Below are positions 7,734-13,118 of a stretch of DNA of 13,118 nucleotides, piece after piece. This DNA is from Shewanellaceae bacterium (GTDB lineage Bacteria; Pseudomonadota; Gammaproteobacteria; Enterobacterales; Shewanellaceae), in assembly GCA_016779685.1 (NCBI GenBank), contig JADHND010000024.1, positions 1 to 13,118 of the forward strand, read 5' to 3'. Under the pieces are notes generated by a model, which was not told the DNA's origin, did not search any database, and worked only from the letters and a program-made list of their open reading frames with translations. The position numbers were made by a program, and so were the translations under genes. Position 1 is the stretch's first letter; every line of letters starts with the position of its first letter.

Positions 7734-8549
7734 ATGACAAACAAGTTACGATCACGCTACGGTGAATGGGCCTTAATCACCGGGGCATCTGAAGGGATTG
7801 GTTTAGCCTGTGCCGAAGCCTTGGCAGCTTTGCAATTTAATTTGGTGCTGGTGGCCAGACGTGGTGAGCGATTAGAAGAAATCGCCGCGCCTTTACGGCA
7901 ACAACATGGCATCGACGTGCAGGTTAAACCCCTCGATTTATCGATGCTCGCTAACAACCAGCTACTTTGTCGCGAGGTAGAATCTCTCGATATTGGCTTA
8001 GTGGTGACCTCAGCCGGTTTTGGTACGTCAGGTGAATTTGTAGAAAACACCTGGACAGCTGAAATGAATATGATTGAACTCAATTGCATTTCATCCGCTT
8101 TTTTAGCGCATCATTTTGGCCAAAGGTTCAAACAACAACAACGCGGTGGTTTGGTATTGCTCAGTTCGATAGTTAGCTTGCAAGGCATTGCTTATATTGG
8201 GAACTATGCCGCCACAAAAGCTTATATCCAATCTTTAGGTGAGGCACTTTATGCCGAACTAAAACCTTATCATGTTGATGTGCTCACTTGTGCGCCGGGC
8301 CCGGTCGCCACTGGTTTTGCGAAACGGGCTGGTATTGAAATGAGTTTTGCGGCAACGTCAAAGGTGACTGCTGCCGGCATTGTGTCGGCATTAGCCCGGC
8401 GCCAGCGGACGGTGCGCCCCGGTTGGTTGGCTAAATGTTTGAGCTATCCGTTAGAAATCCTGCCGCGCAGTTGGCGTTTTCCCTTGATTGACACCGCCAT
8501 GAAATTATTACTCCGACACCCCAAAACACCTCATGGTAAATCCAAATAA
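7734..8549 (+). CDS. Short-chain dehydrogenase/reductase
   Basis: This is a classical-type NAD(P)-dependent SDR, 271 residues, with an unknown substrate. The dinucleotide-binding motif TGASEGIG is at 16-23. A basic ARR at 41-43 after strand 2 favours NADP(H). The structural motif reads SAG (93-95) in place of the usual NAG. The catalytic residues are N117, S145 and YAATK (Y158, K162), followed by APGPVATGF at 187-195. The C-terminal 40 residues (WLAKCLSYPLEILPRSWRFP and beyond) are hydrophobic and basic, like membrane-associated SDRs acting on lipid-like substrates; this is inference. The ribosome binding site is weak (AGGTAAA at the pirin stop), which fits coupling to pirin 10 bases upstream. 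The stop codon lies inside a small palindrome. Confidence 0.93.
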   Translation: MTNKLRSRYGEWALITGASEGIGLACAEALAALQFNLVLVARRGERLEEIAAPLRQQHGIDVQVKPLDLSMLANNQLLCREVESLDIGLVVTSAGFGTSGEFVENTWTAEMNMIELNCISSAFLAHHFGQRFKQQQRGGLVLLSSIVSLQGIAYIGNYAATKAYIQSLGEALYAELKPYHVDVLTCAPGPVATGFAKRAGIEMSFAATSKVTAAGIVSALARRQRTVRPGWLAKCLSYPLEILPRSWRFPLIDTAMKLLLRHPKTPHGKSK

Positions 8550-8557
8550 ATTTGGAT
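8540..8557. repeat. Perfect palindrome spanning the SDR stop codon
   Basis: ATCCAAAT (8540-8547) and ATTTGGAT (8550-8557) form an 8-bp inverted repeat around AA. Its right edge overlaps a -10-like TACAAT (8557-8562), which has no good -35 partner. A T6 run occurs only at 8572-8577, too far away for a normal terminator. It may be an operator for the downstream gene or a weak hairpin. Confidence 0.4.
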
Positions 8558-8596
8558 ACAATACAGCTTCATTTTTTAGGTTAAAAGGAATTTAAT

Positions 8597-9196
8597 ATGC
8601 AACCCTACAAATATGTACTGATAAGTGCTCTATTCGTCAGCAGCAGCCTTTGTTCAGCGGCTTGGCAAATTGATGAGCAGCAGTCGGTCGTTAATTTTAG
8701 TTCAACCAAAACGTTAACAACGGGACATGCAGTAACCGAGAACCACGAAATCAGCAGCGTGGTCGGTCAAGTCGATGATCAAGGTCACTTTAACTTTAAG
8801 CTAGATACCCGTACCGTGAACACCCATATTCCGCTACGAGATGCACGTTTAAAACAACATCTGTTTCATACCGCCGTGCACCCTTGGATTCAGATCACCG
8901 GTCAACTCACGCCGATAAATCTAAGTTTGCTGTCTCAACCTTCGACCACCGCATTAATTGAACAACCATTTAAGCTTGATATTGATGGGCATGTGCTGCA
9001 ATTAATCGGGCACTTTAACTTGAAACATACAGCGGGCAAAACGGAGTTGGAGCTGAATAAGCCACTGGTGGTTAGCACCAATTCCTTAGAAATGTCGGCA
9101 GGCATGCAAAAGCTAACACAAATGGCGGGACTGGCGAGCATTAAAACCGAAGTGCCCGTTCAAATCCATTTAGAGTTAAGCGGCAACGCCATCTGA
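8597..9196 (+). CDS. Periplasmic YceI-family protein
   Basis: This is a 199-residue exported protein of the YceI family, a lipocalin-like beta barrel. Family members bind polyprenyl or amphiphilic ligands, and some are induced by alkaline or osmotic stress. A signal peptide covers residues 1-22 (hydrophobic core VLISALFVSSSL, cleavage near CSAA before WQ). The mature start WQIDEQQSVVNF fits the YceI opening strand, and the conserved TRTVNTHIPLRDARLKQHLF segment (71-90) is present. The start has AAAGGAA six bases upstream. The 47-base gap to the SDR contains a palindrome and a possible -10 box, so it may be separately regulated. Its ligand and pathway are unknown. Proximity to an SDR and a methyltransferase is suggestive only. 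Confidence 0.9.
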   Translation: MQPYKYVLISALFVSSSLCSAAWQIDEQQSVVNFSSTKTLTTGHAVTENHEISSVVGQVDDQGHFNFKLDTRTVNTHIPLRDARLKQHLFHTAVHPWIQITGQLTPINLSLLSQPSTTALIEQPFKLDIDGHVLQLIGHFNLKHTAGKTELELNKPLVVSTNSLEMSAGMQKLTQMAGLASIKTEVPVQIHLELSGNAI

Positions 9197-9238
9197 TGCT
9201 TCCGTTGCCTCGTATCAGCTCTTTTGGCTGCAACGAGG
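9182..9238 (+). repeat. Overlapping alternative hairpins at the end of the yceI-like gene
   Basis: Three stems share sequence. GGCAACG (9182-9188) pairs with CGTTGCC (9203-9209) across the stop codon. CCTCGT (9208-9213) pairs with ACGAGG (9233-9238). CAGC (9216-9219) pairs with GCTG (9227-9230) inside the second. GTTGC (9204-9208) can also pair with GCAAC (9230-9234). Stems one and two overlap at 9208-9209, so they compete over their closing pairs. No proper T-run follows. Confidence 0.45.
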
Positions 9239-9257
9239 TGCACTTTACTTTATGTAA

Positions 9258-9286
9258 TTGAAAAAAATGTGTACTTTTTGTAATAT
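9258..9286 (+). promoter_or_regulatory. Candidate promoter of the methyltransferase gene
   Basis: TTGAAA (9258-9263), a 17-base spacer and TAATAT (9281-9286) lie in an AT-rich stretch. Transcription would begin near 9293, with a leader of roughly 60 bases. The -35 box is a strong match and the -10 box a moderate one. Confidence 0.5.
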
Positions 9287-9351
9287 TTTGAGCCAATTGT
9301 TCTTTTATTTTGTTTGTTTTGTTATGTTGGGTGAAAAATAAAAGAGTGCAC

Positions 9352-10245
9352 ATGTCCGTTATGTCATCCAATCGTGTTAGCCTATCTCATCAGCATCAGG
9401 CTTCAGAGATCACATCAACTCAGTTAGAGCAACTGCGCACCCGCATCCAGCACCATCCTCAATCTTCAAAATTGCTTGCTTTACTTGAAGCACTCACTCA
9501 ATTTGAATTAGGTCGATTTTTACTGCAACATGGCGGGTTAAATGCTTATTGGACTTCCTTTTTGATGCGTGGTTACTTACAAACCCATTTACGTCATCCG
9601 CTGGAGCATTGGCTGGTTCACGAAGCGCCCATGGTGATCGCAACCCGTGAACGGTATCATATTTTTGGTGAGCAGTTGCAGCAGCATGTTCAGTCCGGTA
9701 TGCACATTGGCTCCCTACCCTGTGGTTTATTCGATGAAATTCATTTTCTGGATCCGGAACGGATCTCAACATTAGATTTAACCGGTATCGATTTTGATCC
9801 AGTGGCTTTAAGCGGCGCAGAAGCAGCACTAAAAGATTTGCCTTGGTCATTGAGAACCGAGCAACTGGATGCATGGGCTCTGCAAGCCACCCATATTTTT
9901 GATGTGCTCATTTGTCATGGACTGAATATTTACGAAGCCAATCCTAAGCGACTGTTTGATTTATACCAACGTTGTTTTAATGCTTTACAACCTGAAGGCT
10001 GGCTGTTGACAAGCTATATCAGTGAGCCGCCTACGGTCACAAAAAAAGCCAGATGGCAAGTGCATTGCCCTGAACACCTCCCACAGCAGCAATGGTTGTT
10101 TCAAGACGTAATCGCAGCTCGCTGGCAAGCATATATGTCTATGGACGCCATGACTCAGTTGTTACATCAAGTCGGTTTTAGGCATATTCAAATTATTGAA
10201 GACAGTCAGCGTATTTTTCCAACGGTATGGGCGCAAAAAAAATAA
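9352..10245 (+). CDS. Divergent class I SAM-dependent methyltransferase
   Basis: This protein of 297 residues has an N-terminal helical region of about 110 residues and then a Rossmann-like methyltransferase core. Motif I is atypical, GSLPCGLFDEI at 120-130, in place of the glycine-rich loop. It is followed after strand 2 by GIDFDP (145-150), whose acidic residue would bind the SAM ribose, and by FDVLICHGLNIYEAN (183-197) as the motif IV region. The combination of an S-x-PCG loop and I-D-x-D is seen in a group of uncharacterised bacterial methyltransferases. The substrate is unknown. The frame is open upstream to a TTG at 9310, but ATG 9352 has AAGAG nearby; ATG 9361 is an alternative. No signal peptide or membrane helix is seen. 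A membrane-protein gene follows 50 bases downstream on the same strand. Confidence 0.75.
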   Translation: MSVMSSNRVSLSHQHQASEITSTQLEQLRTRIQHHPQSSKLLALLEALTQFELGRFLLQHGGLNAYWTSFLMRGYLQTHLRHPLEHWLVHEAPMVIATRERYHIFGEQLQQHVQSGMHIGSLPCGLFDEIHFLDPERISTLDLTGIDFDPVALSGAEAALKDLPWSLRTEQLDAWALQATHIFDVLICHGLNIYEANPKRLFDLYQRCFNALQPEGWLLTSYISEPPTVTKKARWQVHCPEHLPQQQWLFQDVIAARWQAYMSMDAMTQLLHQVGFRHIQIIEDSQRIFPTVWAQKK

Positions 10246-10259
10246 GATAGGGTTATAGT

Positions 10260-10265
10260 TATAAT
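10260..10265 (+). promoter_or_regulatory. Consensus -10 box before the membrane-protein gene
   Basis: A perfect TATAAT lies 30 bases before the next ATG, but the position 16-18 bases upstream is an A-rich run with no recognisable -35. It may be a weak or activator-dependent promoter, or chance in an AT-rich gap. Confidence 0.25.
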
Positions 10266-10295
10266 CTGATTCTAGCTCAGTCAAGGAAATTCAAT

Positions 10296-10928
10296 ATGTC
10301 CTACACGCTGTTAAGTTGTCTAAAATATGGTTCGCTGTCTGTTATCCAACCACGCAATGCGATGCGCCAGTTTCCAGTCCTGTCTAAACCTCAAAGTTTT
10401 GTGGCTTTGTTTTTGACTTCGATGTTAACTGGCTTTTTGGCGATGGAGCTGTTGCATCAAGTCGCTACAACTCTCTTTGACGCCTCAATGCTGCAGCTGC
10501 CAATCTCCAGCAGCAGTACATTTTGGATCTCTTTGAGCCTGGTGTCTTTGATCATGACCTGCTTTGTCTGTTTTGTGGTTACGCCGTTGATGTCAAGGTT
10601 GTCAGGGGTACCGAGTGAACATTCATTTCTAAGTATGATGACGCTCGGTTCAATTGGTTCATCTTTGTATATGGTGTTGTTCTTTGCAAGTTTATTGCTT
10701 TATTTGCACTATTTTATGCAATGGCTCGATTCGATATGGATGAGCCTCATTAGTTTAAGCACCCTGCTGTTGTTGGGATTTAGCGTTGTTTATATGACTT
10801 TTTTCTACACACCTATCTTAATGAGTGAACTCACCAAGCGTAAGAAGCGCTCAATCTTTATGCCCGTTTTAGCGATGATGTTTAGTTTGTGGGCAGTTTA
10901 CCAATTGATCGGCAGGTGGTTAGGTTGA
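10296..10928 (+). CDS. Five-helix inner-membrane protein, unknown function
   Basis: I do not recognise this 210-residue protein with certainty. It has a soluble N-terminus of about 30 residues and then five predicted helices at about 33-53, 76-98, 117-138, 146-170 and 187-207. Conserved-looking prolines include TPLM (96-99) and YTPILM (171-176), and a strongly basic loop TKRKKR (180-185) lies before the last helix. A five-helix layout with a short N-terminal segment resembles Yip1-type proteins; that is a topology-based guess only. The start is well supported by AAGGAAA six bases upstream. It follows the methyltransferase by 50 bases in the same direction and ends 35 bases from a convergent gene. 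Confidence 0.75.
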   Translation: MSYTLLSCLKYGSLSVIQPRNAMRQFPVLSKPQSFVALFLTSMLTGFLAMELLHQVATTLFDASMLQLPISSSSTFWISLSLVSLIMTCFVCFVVTPLMSRLSGVPSEHSFLSMMTLGSIGSSLYMVLFFASLLLYLHYFMQWLDSIWMSLISLSTLLLLGFSVVYMTFFYTPILMSELTKRKKRSIFMPVLAMMFSLWAVYQLIGRWLG

Positions 10929-10963
10929 GTTATCTCCGTGGATTCAGCCCTCGATAAGATTGC

Positions 10964-11401
10964 CTAACTCGACTGTTGGAGGCGGTTGTGCTGCTGTCGA
11001 GCCAATTGATAATTATACCAGCGAACGATGCGCTGTGAAAAAAACAAATGCAGTCCATCAAAAACAGCATTCAAACCTAAGCCTAACCATGCCCAAGATG
11101 CTATGGAGTCGTATTGATACCAATGTGATATCACCAAGCCCCACATGATAATTTGCCACGTCGCTTCTAACAAAAAAACTTTATATTGGCGCAGATACGC
11201 ATGATGCACGCCTAAAAACAACAAAAAAACCAAGGCCGCATATGTATCCGGATCTTTACTTTCTTGGTTGAGGTGAGCATAGAAAGTACGCTTCGCATCG
11301 GTCTTTAATTGCGCCACTTCTTCGCGCAAGCGTTCCTCTTGTGCTTCTATCTCCAATAAGTTTGGGTGAGTAAATGGCAGCATGTAGGTTGGATCTGGCA
11401 T
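10964..11401 (-). CDS. TM2-domain membrane protein
   Basis: This is a 145-residue membrane protein. A charged, probably coiled-coil stretch (about 15-40, EIEAQEERLREEVAQLK) precedes a TM2-like domain at 53-122. YAALVFLLFLGVHHAYL matches the TM2 pattern, in which a helix ends in G-x-H-x-x-Y, and a later helix runs into an Asp (LGLNAVFDGLHLFF). The C-terminus is basic (RIVRWYNYQLARQQHNR). No enzymatic function is known for TM2 proteins. The start is the ATG at 11401; a TTG one codon earlier is less likely. It lies 7 bases after the stop of the DUF4177-like gene, whose last codons supply a GGTGAT that could act as the ribosome binding site. The two are almost certainly one operon. Confidence 0.75.
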   Translation of the reverse strand: MPDPTYMLPFTHPNLLEIEAQEERLREEVAQLKTDAKRTFYAHLNQESKDPDTYAALVFLLFLGVHHAYLRQYKVFLLEATWQIIMWGLVISHWYQYDSIASWAWLGLGLNAVFDGLHLFFSQRIVRWYNYQLARQQHNRLQQSS

Positions 11402-11408
11402 CAACAGA

Positions 11409-11621
11409 TCACCGACCCAACGTCATAATCACAGACTCACGTTGCCAGAATAGCAAATAACGTTTTTTTTCAATGCACTGGAATACCAGTTGCCAACCAT
11501 CCTGTACATGCTGGTTCAGTGCCGTTTCCATTTTTTGCAGCGGAATACCACTGGCACCCAAAAAAATTGTTCCCAGTCCACCTTCTACCACATGAATTAC
11601 TTTATATTCTTGATATTTCAT
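11409..11621 (-). CDS. DUF4177-like small protein
   Basis: This small cytoplasmic protein of 70 residues opens with MKYQEYKVIHV and carries the helix-turn IPLQKMETALNQHVQDGWQLV (26-46). Y-K-V-I at the start plus a DGW-x-LV turn after a helix is the DUF4177 pattern. The C-terminal half (RYLLFWQRESVIMTLGR) would form the remaining strands. The family has no defined function. The start has only a poor purine stretch (AGGTTAAAA). It is the first gene of a two-gene operon with the TM2 protein, and a candidate promoter lies 45-73 bases upstream. Confidence 0.7.
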   Translation of the reverse strand: MKYQEYKVIHVVEGGLGTIFLGASGIPLQKMETALNQHVQDGWQLVFQCIEKKRYLLFWQRESVIMTLGR

Positions 11622-11665
11622 TTTTAACCTATTTTTTTATTCATTATAATTCTACCTTACACTAG

Positions 11666-11694
11666 AATATACCTGACTTTAATGAGGGATACAA
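11666..11694 (-). promoter_or_regulatory. Candidate promoter of the DUF4177-TM2 operon
   Basis: Read on the minus strand, TTGTAT (11694-11689) and TATATT (11671-11666) are 17 bases apart, giving a leader of about 38 bases. A second, perfect TATAAT at 11648-11643 has no good -35 and would leave a very short leader. Both are moderate matches in AT-rich DNA. Confidence 0.35.
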
Positions 11695-11722
11695 CCCACC
11701 AACCGCGCTTCCAATGCCCTTG

Positions 11723-12811
11723 CTATTGCATCAAGCTGAGTTGCAAACAGCTTTGTCGATTGCGCAAAAAACACATCGAATCTGATGGCGCGAAGCAATC
11801 TTTGTCAGTATGGATTTGACGACACCGTTGTCTCATTTCTATAAAAGCAGTTTGCGTTTCAACGCATAAATTAGCGATATAGCTGTTGTTGGCTGGACGA
11901 CACAAACGTTGATGGTGATTGTTCATGAAATCTTTCCATGATTGGATAATCGGCTTATTTACATGATTGTCGACAAATCTTTGCTCAGGATGCAACGTTG
12001 CGAATGATTGGGTTTGGAAGTGTAGCAAGTAAGGTGGGGATAACGTACCATGCGTCATGCGATGAATTTCAATCGCAAGCTGACTTAGGTCAGCATGGTC
12101 TATGATTTCTGCGCTGTCAAAGGGATATAAAAAAACCAAACATCCATGGTCATCACACACTTGTTCTCTAAGCTGTTCGGTGAGTTCCAATAAAGGCAGC
12201 GATTGTGCCTGATATTGGGAGACCTGTTGGTACAAAGTCCCTAAATCTCTATTCCTAGCCTTGACCTTAATAATGGCCAATATTTGATGACCAATTGAAA
12301 CTTGGTCAATGACACTATCACCACAGCGTTGGTAAAAATCCTCTTGGATATCCGTTGCTGTTAAACTTGATAGCCATGGTTCTGCGAACACGGGTATATC
12401 GACCATTTGATGGTGTTCCGCTTCGCGATTAATTTGTAGAGCTAAGAACACCGCTGGTTTACCAAATCGGATCTGTTTGACGAGATCCAAAGCAAACCTA
12501 TCAATAAAACTACGTCGTATTCTGCCATCACCTAAATCTTTACGGGTCATAAAATCTATGGCTTCCGCAGGTTGACGAACCACTTTGAGTTGATAAGACC
12601 ATGTTGGCTGTTTTTGCACGACCCAGTTAAAGCGCTGGTAGCATCTCTGAGGTAGGCGCGTATCCGTCAGGCTGTTATAAACCTTGCCTACAAAAATAGC
12701 ATCTTGCTGAGATTTTGCTGTTGAGATGTTATAAGTTAAGCTGAAGGCAGGAAATGCGCAGCACCAACCACACCACAGCAGCAGTATGCCTTGTAATTTA
12801 ATACGATTCAT
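11723..12811 (-). CDS. Secreted cysteine-rich protein of unknown family
   Basis: I do not recognise this 362-residue protein. A clear signal peptide (MNRIKLQGILLLWCGWCCAFPAFS, cleavage near residue 24) points to export. The mature chain has ten cysteines, six of them in the last 60 residues (LCRP, LCVET, RCRQ, DCFAP, MCFL, SCLQL), consistent with disulfides formed in the periplasm or outside. The middle region has FYQRCGDSVIDQVSIGHQILAII, a pattern faintly like the core of MACPF-type pore-forming folds; this is a weak impression, not an assignment. The start was placed at 12811, where AAGGAC lies nine bases upstream and the signal peptide begins; the open frame extends 16 codons further, to 12859. 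It stands alone, about 100 bases upstream of the DUF4177 gene on the same strand. No terminator is evident after its stop. Confidence 0.75.
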   Translation of the reverse strand: MNRIKLQGILLLWCGWCCAFPAFSLTYNISTAKSQQDAIFVGKVYNSLTDTRLPQRCYQRFNWVVQKQPTWSYQLKVVRQPAEAIDFMTRKDLGDGRIRRSFIDRFALDLVKQIRFGKPAVFLALQINREAEHHQMVDIPVFAEPWLSSLTATDIQEDFYQRCGDSVIDQVSIGHQILAIIKVKARNRDLGTLYQQVSQYQAQSLPLLELTEQLREQVCDDHGCLVFLYPFDSAEIIDHADLSQLAIEIHRMTHGTLSPPYLLHFQTQSFATLHPEQRFVDNHVNKPIIQSWKDFMNNHHQRLCRPANNSYIANLCVETQTAFIEMRQRCRQIHTDKDCFAPSDSMCFLRNRQSCLQLSLMQ

Positions 12812-12931
12812 GATTATTTCGTCCTTGTAATTAGGTGGCTTGAACATGCATGCTAACACTCATAATAGCTCGTCTCAATGCCAGCAGATGGGTTTAATTT
12901 AAGCAATTAAGCGAATTACAGTTAAATTTAC

Positions 12932-12960
12932 TTGCAATTAAAACTAATTTTAGATACATT
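12932..12960 (+). promoter_or_regulatory. Candidate tRNA promoter
   Basis: TTGCAA (12932-12937), a 17-base spacer and TACATT (12955-12960) would start transcription about five bases before the mature tRNA. The AT-rich region from 12896 to 12931, with repeated AATTAA and TTTAA blocks, could act as an UP element. Confidence 0.5.
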
Positions 12961-12971
12961 CACACCCGATT

Positions 12972-13059
12972 GGTGAGGTGTCCGAGTGGCTTAAGGAGCA
13001 CGCCTGGAAAGCGTGTATACGGCAACGTATCGAGGGTTCGAATCCCTCTCTCACCGCCA
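12972..13059 (+). tRNA. tRNA-Ser (anticodon GGA)
   Basis: This is a complete 88-base class II tRNA with an encoded CCA (13057-13059). The acceptor GGTGAGG (12972-12978) pairs with TCTCACC (13049-13055), with a G-T wobble at the seventh pair, and the discriminator is G13056. The anticodon stem is CACGC/GCGTG (12999-13003, 13011-13015) around a CTGGAAA loop, with anticodon GGA at 13006-13008 reading UCC and UCU. A long variable arm (TATACGGCAACGTAT) is typical of serine tRNAs. The T stem is GAGGG/CCCTC around TTCGAAT. It is nearly identical to E. coli tRNA-Ser(GGA). The remaining 59 bases to the window end show no terminator or gene. Confidence 0.97.
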
Positions 13060-13118
13060 TTAGCCTGAAACAAACGTTCATATGCCCGAAATAGCATAGC
13101 CTCAAAGCCCATCCTTTG

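Noticed and set aside
9310..9351. Upstream extension of the methyltransferase to a TTG start
   Set aside because: The region is AT-rich leader DNA just behind a candidate promoter, without a ribosome binding site; ATG 9352 is better supported.
417..9874. Numerous 60-126 codon frames antisense to or out of frame with the main genes
   Set aside because: All lie inside well-recognised genes, lack ribosome binding sites and have compositions expected of shadow frames.
10919..10968. Long-range inverted repeat between the convergent genes (GTTAGG with CCTAAC, TTATC with GATAA inside)
   Set aside because: The arms are short, separated by mismatches, and there is no T-run on either strand. It may help as a bidirectional terminator, but the evidence is too weak to list.
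10960..11148. Short + strand ORF opposite the TM2 gene
   Set aside because: It overlaps the TM2 gene, lacks a ribosome binding site and has no recognisable sequence features.
12812..12859. Upstream extension of the secreted protein by 16 residues
   Set aside because: It would bury the signal peptide behind a polar segment and pass over the AAGGAC ribosome binding site that serves ATG 12811.
1..13118. CRISPR array, transposon, prophage or toxin-antitoxin system
   Set aside because: No regularly spaced direct repeats, no transposase or integrase motifs, and no paired toxin-antitoxin-like genes were seen.

Overview
The window reads as a chromosomal segment of a gammaproteobacterium of moderate GC. 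The best clues are a UspE protein that lines up with the enterobacterial one almost end to end, a tRNA-Ser(GGA) nearly identical to the Escherichia coli form, and the tail of a cbb3 cytochrome c oxidase assembly locus of the kind found in Shewanella, Vibrio and relatives. I cannot name the genus.

Left block (about 1-4740, + strand): a tightly packed run of ccoH/fixH, ccoI/fixI, ccoS, a SafE/DsbD_2-type membrane protein and uspE. The first two genes share an ATGA junction, ccoS starts on the base after ccoI ends, and the membrane-protein gene starts inside ccoS. No promoter is visible inside the block, so it is probably the end of an operon that begins left of the window, where ccoNOQP would be expected. 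CcoI imports copper, CcoH and CcoS assist oxidase maturation, and UspE is a stress protein. In Shewanella and Vibrio an fnr/etrA gene normally sits just before uspE; here it is absent.

Middle block (4741-6840): one monocistronic gene with its own sigma70-like promoter and a strong intrinsic terminator. It encodes a 626-residue probable outer-membrane lipoprotein built from repeated DUF5666-type beta units. Its base composition is visibly more AT-rich than the genes on its left.

Right-middle block (6841-10928, + strand): a pirin, a short-chain dehydrogenase, a periplasmic YceI-family protein, a divergent class I SAM methyltransferase and a five-helix membrane protein. These look like two or three small transcription units: pirin-SDR, yceI, and methyltransferase-membrane protein.

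Right block (10964-12811, - strand): a TM2-domain membrane protein downstream of a DUF4177-like small protein in a two-gene operon, and upstream of them a secreted cysteine-rich protein of unknown family. A complete tRNA-Ser(GGA) gene on the + strand closes the window, followed by about 60 bases with no recognisable feature.

No insertion sequence, phage gene, CRISPR array or rRNA was seen, and no stretch longer than 300 bases lacks a gene. I found no obvious new multi-gene system. The least explained items are the secreted cysteine-rich protein, the repeat lipoprotein and the unusual overlapping regulatory sequences between genes.
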